A stretch of DNA of 22,500 bases from Chrysomallon squamiferum (lineage: Eukaryota > Mollusca > Gastropoda > Neomphalida > Peltospiridae): the NCBI GenBank assembly GCA_012295275.1, contig CM022679.1, positions 4,732,657 through 4,755,156 on the forward strand. Reading direction: 5' to 3'. Positions 9,455 through 19,979 of the stretch are shown piece after piece. The translations under genes and the position numbers were made by a program. Within the stretch, counting starts at the first letter, position 1; the number at the start of each line of letters is the position of its first letter. The notes under the pieces are model-generated. The model was not told the origin of the DNA and ran no database searches. It saw nothing but the letters and a program-made list of their open reading frames with translations.

Positions 9455-12400
9455 GTTAAAATAAGTTAAAAAAAAGAAAAAAAAAGAGAAACAAAATGAA
9501 TGAATTTTGAAAAAAAATAACAATGAACGCACTCTACACTAAATTAACTTACTGCATGCTTTTTGTAGTAATTTGGTCAAAGATATTGATAAATGTACAA
9601 CACTTAAAGTTACCTAATTAAATATTGACTAACCTCATGCATATTCAACTACACAAATTAACTTAACCTCTTCATTACCGAGGTAGGTATCATCATTTAT
9701 TATTAATAATTTGAATTATAATATCAGAATAGCCAGGCATTTTAATGGACTTAAAAAAAGAAATGACCACCATAATGGTCATTTTAACCAGCTGTTTTCA
9801 TTGCAGACACTTATATATGCAAACTGACTTATGAAATATTATGCATTATATTTAATATTATACACTGTATGTTAAATATGCAAATTAAGCAAACCATTGT
9901 TTCACTGTTATAAACTATAGTTAAATAAGTAAACTGACTTACTTCCAGCACTGACGCTTTTGTTCAGATTTTGAAAAAGTCTTGTGGTGGAAGTTACTTT
10001 TGTCTTCTGCAATGAAAAATAAATAAATAAATAAATAAATAAACAAAGAAACAAATGTAAGACCCCCCAAAACATTTTTAATGGTGATTTAGGTATTTTA
10101 AAATTTTTAAATATTCCACTTAGTTTTGTTACGTAGAAGCAAAAAAAAAAAAAAAAAAAATTCATAAGCTAATATTCAGTCAGTCAATCAATAAGTTAGT
10201 CAGTGAGTCTATCATTCATTCAATCAGTCATACAGTTAATCAATCATTCAATCAGTGAGTCAGTGAAGCAGTCAGAATTACTTTAACAAATATCAACCGT
10301 CAAGTTTTTGGGGATCGAATCACATCCTAACCAAATATTTGTTCCAAAAGAAGATTTGATTTCTTGCTTAAGATACCTCATATCATTTTTTAAAAACTCA
10401 TCAATCTGTTTACCATTTTTATCTTTTTTGTCATTATGTCATTTAAACTTAAATATTTTAATCAGCAAACCTTGCTCTGATCAGCTTTTGATGTGATGTC
10501 AGACTCACTGGGGTGTCTTCGGAATTTGTTCAAGAATTTAGAAAATCGTCCAGTTTTTTTACCCTCTCCTGGCATCGATGGTGAGATCTAGAAAAACATA
10601 AAACAGTCATTGTTAGCTAACTGTACACTCAAATACACGCATTCTCCTTCCTTCTCTCAATCTCTCTTGTCTGTCTGTGTGTTTGTGTGTTTGTCTGTGT
10701 ATTTATCTATATTTATCTGAGCATCTGTGTATCTGTCTGTTTTTGTCTGTGTCTATTTATCTGTCTGTCTGCCAGTTTGACTGTCTATCTATTTATCATC
10801 TATTATCTGTTATTGCTCTCTTTCTCTCTCAGTGAGCTGGACAAACATAAAGATAAAGATATCATGCACACACACACACACACACAAAGACACACACACA
10901 CACACACAAAACACACACACACAGACACATTAAATACACACAGCTGCAAAAACAAACCTGTCCAGTGAAAACAGCATCGTCTTTCTCATCGTCTGGAATT
11001 CGTTCGTAGGCTCCCGAACATCGGATCTCCTGCTGAATGTGCTGCAGAGGGGCCATCGTGCGCTCCGTACCCAGGGAGAATGACCTCGGCTTCGTTGGCG
11101 ACGGTGGCATCGTGCAGGCGCCGGCCCTCTGCTCCCCCACGCAGACCCGAGGTGGGGCGTGGCTGGCGAGCCCCAGCCCCACCCCCCCATGCCTCTCTGA
11201 CATGCTCTGCGCTTTGGTCGGCTTCTTCTGGATCTTTGACAACACCTCTGTCAGCGATTCCGGTTTTTCTGAGCACGGGTCGCGATGACCGGACCTGAGG
11301 GGGCTGAGTCCATCGGGGGGAACGCAGTCGTCTGAACCTGAGCGAGGGAGTGAAAGAACGAATGAGTGAGTGAGTGAGTGAACGAATGAATGAATGAGGG
11401 AGGGAGGGAGGGAGGGAGTGAATGAATGAATGAGGGAGGGAGGGAGGGAGTGAATGAATGAATGAGGGAGGGAGGGAGTGAACGAATGAATGAGTGAGGG
11501 AGTGAGGGAATGAACGAATGAGTGAGGGAGTGAGGGAATGAATGAATGAATGAATGGACAGATAAGCAAACAAATGAGCAAATGAATGAATAATTTATTT
11601 AGCTGACCATGTATGTATTAAGTTCTCTCTCTTTCAGTGTTGATATTTTTATGTTAATCTCTCTGTGTGTTAATGTTTTTAGTTTATGTGTGTGTGTGTG
11701 TGTGTGTGTTTTGTGTGAGTGTGTATGTACGTGCTTGTTGTGAATGTGTTTGTATGTGTCTATGTGTGTGAGTATGTGTGTATATAATGTGTGAGGGTGT
11801 ATGTTCATATGTTTTTGTATATCTGTGTATGTATTTGCATGTGTTTATGTGTGTTCATGTGTTCATGTGTGTGAGTGTGTGTATACATATGTATGTGACT
11901 GGGTGTGTAAGTGTGTGTGTGTGTGTGTGTTTGAAGTAAATTGGTAATAGAACTAACTGTCAGAATTGTCGTTGTCAAACGTGATACTTGAACTTGATGA
12001 TTCGGCATGAAATCGGCCAATTTCAGCTTAAAAACACAAGAAAACAGAAATCAGCAAACGTATTATAAACTGAAAACATAAATTTATTTTAATTATAAAG
12101 AGTAATTTATTCTGAAAGAATAACATGTATCATTGTCAGTGATTGTATGTAGCCATACATTTGTGTGTGCTGGTATATATATATATATTTATATGTATAT
12201 ATATATATATACAGATGTAGATATATATGTATGTTTATGTAAGTGTGTCTGTGTATGTGTATATATACCTATGTGTGGGTATAAATGTATCTGTATGTAT
12301 ATGTATGTCTGCCTATCCTGTTTCTCTTCTTATATGTATGTATGTGTGTCAGTGTGTGTGTGTGTGTGTGTGTATATATATTTATGTGTCCATATGTGTA

Positions 12401-12456
12401 TGTGTGTCTCTCTATGTATGTATATTAGTATCTATTCATCATATTATGTGTGTATG

Positions 12457-12491
<35 letters not shown>

Positions 12492-12982
12492 ATTTAATAG
12501 TATAATGGTAGATAGCTAGGTGGATGTTTAGCTATGTATATAAACAGCTATGTTGATGTATAGCTATGTCGATATATAGCTATATGGATATCCAATATAA
12601 TAAGCATGCTGGGTTAGCAATATGACAGTGGTTAGTATGCTGCTATCTAAATACATCTATATACATTGTTAATAGAACATTTTCTGGTTTTTCTCAGACA
12701 ATTTAACACTCACTAATTTACCGTTAATCAGTATTATTACTACCATCTTCTGACTTACAGTAAAATATATTATCAATAGTAGTATTAATTAGTATTATAA
12801 TTATTGTGTTGTTTATAATCATATTTATTGTTTTTATAATTGATTTATCTTTATCAGTATTATTATTATTATTATTATTATTATTTATTTATTATTAATC
12901 GTTATCATCATCATTATTATTATCATCCTTATCATTATTATCTAGTATTATTATTGTTATTATTATTAAATTGTTATAATTA

Positions 12983-13018
<36 letters not shown>

Positions 13019-13051
13019 AAGTATTATTTTAATATTATTTAATTATTATTA

Positions 13052-13108
<57 letters not shown>

Positions 13109-13958
13109 GGTTTATAATTAATAGTTAACCTAGACTAAGAGTTTTGGATCGGGGTTTTGGTACTGGTTTTTGGGCGTGTTCTACCACCTTCCTGGTACTT
13201 GGTTTCACTGTGGAAAACAACAGTCATCTATGAAATACCTTCACAGACCACAAAGTGCCCTTTTGACAACTGTCAACTGTCATGTTTGTTATTATATGTG
13301 TGTGCAAACATAAAAATGTTTATAAAAGAATAGACTGTAATTTTAGTAATGTTGCTAATATTAATAATTATATATACATATAAATAAAATTAAAATAATG
13401 ACATTAAAAAAAACTAATACAAAGAATACTAATGGTAGCAGTAATAGTAGTAGTAGTAGTAATAGTAATAGTAATAATAATAATAATAATAACAATCACA
13501 ATATTATCACTTTTATAATTATTATTATAACAAAATAAAATATCATCATCAAATTCTTCATCAGAACAAAGATAATCACCATTATTATTATTATTATTAT
13601 TTTTGTAATTATTATTGTCATCACTTTTATCATCACCGTTATTTTCATAAAAAGAAAATTTGTCATTTTTAACATTTACCGGCAATTTCAGGATTCTCCA
13701 TATTCAGGTAGGAATCTTCGGAATCATCACCTGGGGGGACATTAACATACCCTCCCCTGGGTCCAGAACAGGGAGTGGGTGGTGCAGCATCAACGACAAC
13801 ACCACTATCAGGATGTTTACCTGAAAATGCCATCGACAGGGTTTCAGTTCACCTTTCCTTTTATTTAATTTTTACATCACTTTTAGTCAGACCGAATCTG
13901 GGGCTAACAATACACAATAATCTAAAATGTATGATAGCAGTTTCAGGCTAATATTTAC

Positions 13959-13997
<39 letters not shown>

Positions 13998-14064
13998 TTT
14001 TGTAAATGAATATTTAATAATTTTACTTCATTTTGCAGAAGATGTAGCGATGGAAGCAGTAAAG

Positions 14065-14098
<34 letters not shown>

Positions 14099-14159
14099 CT
14101 TACGCAAACATGCATTTATACACATATACACACATTTATAAGCATCCCCACCCACTGAC

Positions 14160-14203
<44 letters not shown>

Positions 14204-14971
14204 CTACATCTATTTAAGCACATGAAGCTGTTTTTAACCTATAACACTGCAGGAATGAAAGTTTTGAGTTTGCATCCTCATTCCAGTTAATCTCTAAACT
14301 GATCACTGATAGAATTTATTATATGAATGTGTGTGTATACATACGTATATATATATATTTAAAAATTAATAATCAGAGGTAATTGGTTTTATGATCCAAT
14401 TTTCATTTCTTTGTTCACAGTTACATGCCAAAAGAGTCTAATGTGTTGAATTTCACCAAGTATTTTTGTGAAATGAAAAGTTATTTTGATACTCATCAAT
14501 AATTTAAAAAAAAAAATAAAATAAAATAAAATAAATAAATAAATAAATATTATAAATAAATAAATAAATACTTAAATAATTTTAAAAAAGCCTTATACTT
14601 TTGAACTTATGTGAATTTTGATAATAAACTGCTGTCCACAGAAATGGTCAAAAATTGAATTTTCAAATTTTCTCAGATGCAAAAGAAAACCTTTCATTTT
14701 CAGAAAGATAAATAATTAAATTAATAAAGCCTTCTAAAAATGATCTGTGTAAAAAAAAAAAAAAAAAAATATGCAGCCATAAATGCTCACAATGAAATGT
14801 CTGTGTGTCTAGTCATCTGTTTGGCTGTGTGATGTAAAACAAAACCATTGTGAAATGAACCGTATCTTCAACGATATGTTTTTTGGTGATAACAAGAAAG
14901 CAACAACATTTCTTTATCACCTTGAATCATGGCAAAAATGTGCTTCATACTAAAGTGTCTTTATGAAAATA

Positions 14972-15008
<37 letters not shown>

Positions 15009-16595
15009 TACATATATAAATGTATGTCTGTGTGTGTGTGTATATGTATGTATATATACATATACACACACACACACACACACATATACCCATACACACA
15101 CACATATACACAAACACATCCACATACAAAATATGATGTAGATGAACAGATCTGACAGACTGACTGACTGACTCACAGACAGACAGACAGACAGACAGAC
15201 ACACAGACAGACAAAAACAAAAAAAACAACCACATTTACGTGCTGCTGAAGCATTACGAAAGCATGAAACGAATGTAAAACTCACCGTATTTGGCTACGT
15301 ACGAATATAACATTTCCCCGAGGCTGGCGAATCCTTTTTCTCTCGCAATTTCACACGGGTATTTCTCCCTGACATTTGCAGTCATTGCTGCATTCACCAT
15401 GCCCGGGTATTTGAGAAGTTCGGTGGCGAAGTGCTCAAGGTTGTATTCCGCTGCGAAGTGCAGAACTGTCGGCCACACTTCACTGCTGGTCTCTTCTGTA
15501 GATTGATGCGAAAAACAGTTAATGACAGTGAAAGTGAAAGTGAAAGTAAGAAACAAAGAAGGAAAAGAAACATAATGACAAGCGAAGGATGAAAGAAACT
15601 GAGAAAGGGAAGAACGGAAGAAAAGGAAGAATGGAAGAAAGGGAAGAATGGAAGAAAGGGAAGGATGGAAGAAAGGAATGATGGAAGAAAGGGAGAATGG
15701 AAGAAAGGAAGGATGGAAGAAAGGGAGAATGGAAGAAAGGGAAGAATGGAAGAAAAGGAAGAATTGAAGAAAGGAAGAATGGAAGAAAGGGAAGAATGGA
15801 AGAAAAAAGAAAAGCAGAATAGATAGAAGATGAACAGAAAAAAAAAAAAAACCAAAGAAACAAAGAAAAGAAGAAAAAGAATGGAAGGAAGAAAAAAAAA
15901 AAAACACAAACAAATGTTACACCAACGAACCCCACCCACTGAAAAAAGATTGACCAATCGAAACAGTTGTTACATCTGCACCAACCTCCATGTTCCTGAG
16001 ACTCGAACACCTGCATCATGAAAGGCATGGCGTTCTTGGGCAGGTTGTCCTTCACCTGGTCCGCCAGTTTCTTATCTAGTGTGGCTGTGTCTGCAGGAAT
16101 TCCCAGAGCCTGACACATCAGTGTCAGAGGACTGGTGCTGTCTTCTAGAAGAGATCGGAGTTGTTCCAGTTTGGTCGACATTGTTGCCAAGTGTTTTCCG
16201 ATATTCTTGTTCTCACTTTCCACTCTGAAGTGGACAGAACCCGAAGTCTCTTCTGAAACAGAGCAACTCAAAAGTTTTACAAGATTTCAGACTAAACAAT
16301 TCAAAGTTTTAGTAGATTTCAGACTAAAGTAGTCCAAGTTTTTGTAGATTTAAGACTGAAATATCAAAGTATTAGTAGATTTCAAACTAAAATATTCAAA
16401 GTAAAGTACAGGTAATAAATGTGCTTACCTGGAATAGTGAATTTATAAAGTGCATGATCCAGGTGTTTGGCTGGGATTGTTTTTACACCTGGTTTCTCGA
16501 TGATGATGTTGACAGCTTCGTCTGCTTTGTGGTCGAGAAGCAGATACAGCTCACTGCCAGACTGTGTAAAAATAGAAACAATTAATTAGTGTTTG

Positions 16596-16637
<42 letters not shown>

Positions 16638-17046
16638 AAGTTTGGTCACTGTAATTAAAGCTAACTTTTAGAAGATAAAAAGTGATTATCTGATATGAAA
16701 GGACCTGACAGTTCTAGATAAGAAACCTGTTAATTCTCAATAAAAGTTGATTATCTTGTCTTGATAATAATAATATAAAAAAATATTTAAAAAAAAAAAA
16801 TATATATATATATATCAAAAGACTGACAGTTCTAAATAAAACATTATTATCTAAAAATATATCTTGATAATTCTAAATAATCTGATATTAAAACAACTTG
16901 ACTTTTCTAATTAAAACTTCATTATCAGAATTGAACTTTTACTTAAGTTAACAATCACACCATTGTAAATAAGCCTGAAAATATTATTTTTCTATATTAT
17001 ATATGTGTCTCTGTGTGTGTGCATGTGTGTGTGTGTGTGTGTGTGT

Positions 17047-17110
<64 letters not shown>

Positions 17111-19948
17111 ACACACAACTTTGTTATTCTGGTTATTTCATTTTGTTTAAATATTTGAAATGATTAAACACTAGAATATCACACATTGATATACGGTTTA
17201 TGGGTTTGTTGTTATGCATATTAAACAGTTTGTGAATATTTTAGAGAAGTTTTTTAATGCAGGGTTTGGGGATGCTGTTGTTAGTTTATATACAAGTGGT
17301 GTTTTATTACTTTGTAAATCAATAATGAAACTATGATCTGTAATAGGTGGGTCTCTTAAATTTTACCAAAATCGTGTTTACACAAACACACACATACATA
17401 CAACACACATAAACACATAGGCAGACCCAGACACACACTCATTCATCAACACACATGTACACAGAAACACACATGTACATGCAACACATATAAACACACA
17501 GATGTACACAGACACACACACATTCATCAACACACATGTACAAACACACATGAACATACAACACATATAAACACATAGATGTACACAGACACATATACAT
17601 GTACACACAAACACACGTACATGCAACACACACACAGACGTACATGGACACACACATTATAATGAAAGCACCCTGTTTTTATAAATTCACACAATAAAGC
17701 CCACACACACACACACACACACACATACTGTTTTAATGAAAGACCCTGTTTTTTTTTAAAAAGCCCTGTTAATTAAGTTTTTTTCACAGTTAAGTTTAAG
17801 CCTAAAATTCACATGTATTAAAATAATGGGTTTATGTCCATTTGTAACATCCTTTCTGCTTTGATACAAATGTCAAAAACTGCTATTCCACTTTAAATAA
17901 ACAGATATTAAAAACTACTTTTTTCCAAAACATAAAAAGTTTTGTAAATATTTATTTTTCTTTTAAACAAACTTGGTAGAATTTTTAAATAAAATATTTT
18001 TAAAAAAATTTTGTATAATAATATACAAGTTTTCTTCAAACTCGACATAAACTACTTTTTAATAATCTTTATTTCTCTTTTGAACAATTTTCAAAATAAA
18101 GATTATATAACATAATTTTAGAAATAATATTTAGCAAAAATACAGATTAATGAATAAATATTCAGGCAAAAGGCAAAAAAAAAAACATTTTCTGTAAAGA
18201 AATTCGCTTCACTGGCTATGTTATGTAATATATAAGATATCAAACACTTAAAGCAGGTGATTCATAATGAACAATAAACACTGGTATACAACACTTACTG
18301 GTGTGGATTTGGATAAAAGTTTCTACAAAGAATATATATATAAAATATATGCTTAATAATGCTGCAGTATATTTTTTAAAACTGTAAGATCACTAATACA
18401 TTTATTTTTAAATTATGTTTATATAAAATGAATTAATGAATTTATTTTTTGGATAATGTTTCAAAATATTTCTTAAAAATGTAAAATTAATTATTGAATT
18501 TTCTAAAGTAATGTTTCCAAAAAACATTTTCCTGAAAATGGAAAATTATTTATTGGTACTTTTTAAAATAATATTTCCCAAAAATCATTTTCCTAAAAAT
18601 GGAAAATTATTTATTGAAACTTTTAAAAATAATGTTTCAAAAAATATTTTTCTAAATACTGTAATGTCACCAAGATTAACGATTCAGGTAAGTAGCAACT
18701 ACCTGCATCTAATTAATTAATATTGTTAAAACACTGACTTGTGTTTGTATATATGTATGTACATTGGTGTGCATGTATGTGTGTGCATGTGTGTATGTGT
18801 GTGTATGTGTATGTTTGTATGAGTGTTTATGGGGGTGGGGTGTGTATCTATGTATGTATGTATGTGTGTATGTGTGTGTATGTGTATGTCTGTATGAGTA
18901 TGTATGGGGGTAGGGTGTGTATCTCTGTATGTATGTATGTATGTATGTATGTATGTATGTGTGTGTATGTATATGTCTGTATGTGTGTATGGGGAGTGGT
19001 GTGTGTATCTCTGTATGTATGTATGTATGTATGTATGTATGTATGTGTGAGTGTATCTCTATACATACATATTATGAATACATAAAACAAAACAAAAATA
19101 TGCCACTTACCACTAAACTGTCTGATGGAAAAACTTTTATAACTTTGTTCACTTGAACCGGCTTTCCCATAGGCAAGCATTCATAAATCGGTGTGTCATC
19201 ATCATCATCACCATCATCACTTTTGTCATCTTCGTAGAACTGGATGATTTTCACCAGAGCGTCTTTCAGAGACTTGCCTGTGTTGGCCTCATCGATGACA
19301 TGACGTCTGAACTTCAGGATGTCGTCACTGTCGCCACCATACGTCTTTCTGACGTCATCTTCATCGACACCGAGCAGGATCAAGATGCAAGTGTCGATGC
19401 TGAACGACAGCAGCCTTTCTGCAGCAACGTTGTCGAGGAATGTCGGCGACAGCAGCAGCATCTGGATTTTTGACCTCTCTGCGACTGAGATGGGGTCGCA
19501 CGTCGCGAGGGGTTGAACCCAGGTGCTCAGGGAGTAGCTTCTGTCGCCGAGCTTCGATTTGATGAATTCCGCCCACGTCTGTCCGTCTTCTTCGCAGACG
19601 ATGGCAATCGATGTTGGTGTAGTTGTGGCGCCGTTGTCCGGGACGACTTTGTCAGGGCTGCTTTTTGGTGCTACATCAGGTGGCACGTCGGAGGATTTGT
19701 TGTCATGGTTACTGTCAGAAGAGGAGGAGGCATTGCTGAGTCTGTCACTGGGCGTGTCCTCCATGGTTGCGGGCGGGGTCGTTTCACTCACTTTAGCAGA
19801 TGTGGAAGCTGAGAAACAAAGTAAAACTGCTACAGCAGCCAGTCTACGAATGAAGGAACAAATGAACGAATGAGTGATGGAGTAAATGAATAAATGAATA
19901 ACTGCTTAATGGCAGCATTAATAGCTCATTTTAAAACAGAAACAATAC

Positions 19949-19979
<31 letters not shown>

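Larger units (their letters stand above)
8028..9942 (-). other. Intron 11 of the BCAP-like gene, repeat-filled
   Basis: The part nearest exon 12 is a compound array of CA tracts and a TCTAAAATAACAG unit. This is followed by a 37-bp minisatellite, (CATA)n at 8920-9120, and (AAT)n at 9395-9452. The remainder (9460-9940) is plain AT-rich sequence with no exon. Confidence 0.7.
16562..19110 (-). other. Intron 2 of the BCAP-like gene
   Basis: No exon recognised. Contains (TG)n at 16599-16634 and 17004-17106, CA-rich tracts at 17385-17725, a 60-bp direct repeat at 18454-18660, and TATG/TG tracts at 18745-19065. The stretch 17750-18450 is plain AT-rich DNA. Confidence 0.6.

Noticed and set aside
10862-11581. 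239-codon minus-strand frame as a single protein
   Set aside because: Its first half translates a tetranucleotide repeat; only 10958-11337 is exon, bounded by good splice sites.
14929-15285. Frames across the CA/TATG/CAGA tracts near exon 5
   Set aside because: Repeat translations; the only coding sequence nearby is exon 5, starting at 15286.
15519-16271. 250-codon minus-strand frame with Phe/Leu/Pro/Ser-rich tail as a membrane protein
   Set aside because: The tail is intron 4 pyrimidine repeat read through the exon 4 donor.
19762-19791. Translation start at the GTG at 19791
   Set aside because: The GTG codon is internal: the frame runs on upstream to an acceptor at 19809-19810 that joins exon 1 in phase. 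If an exon 2 start were used, the ATG at 19764 would be the better choice.
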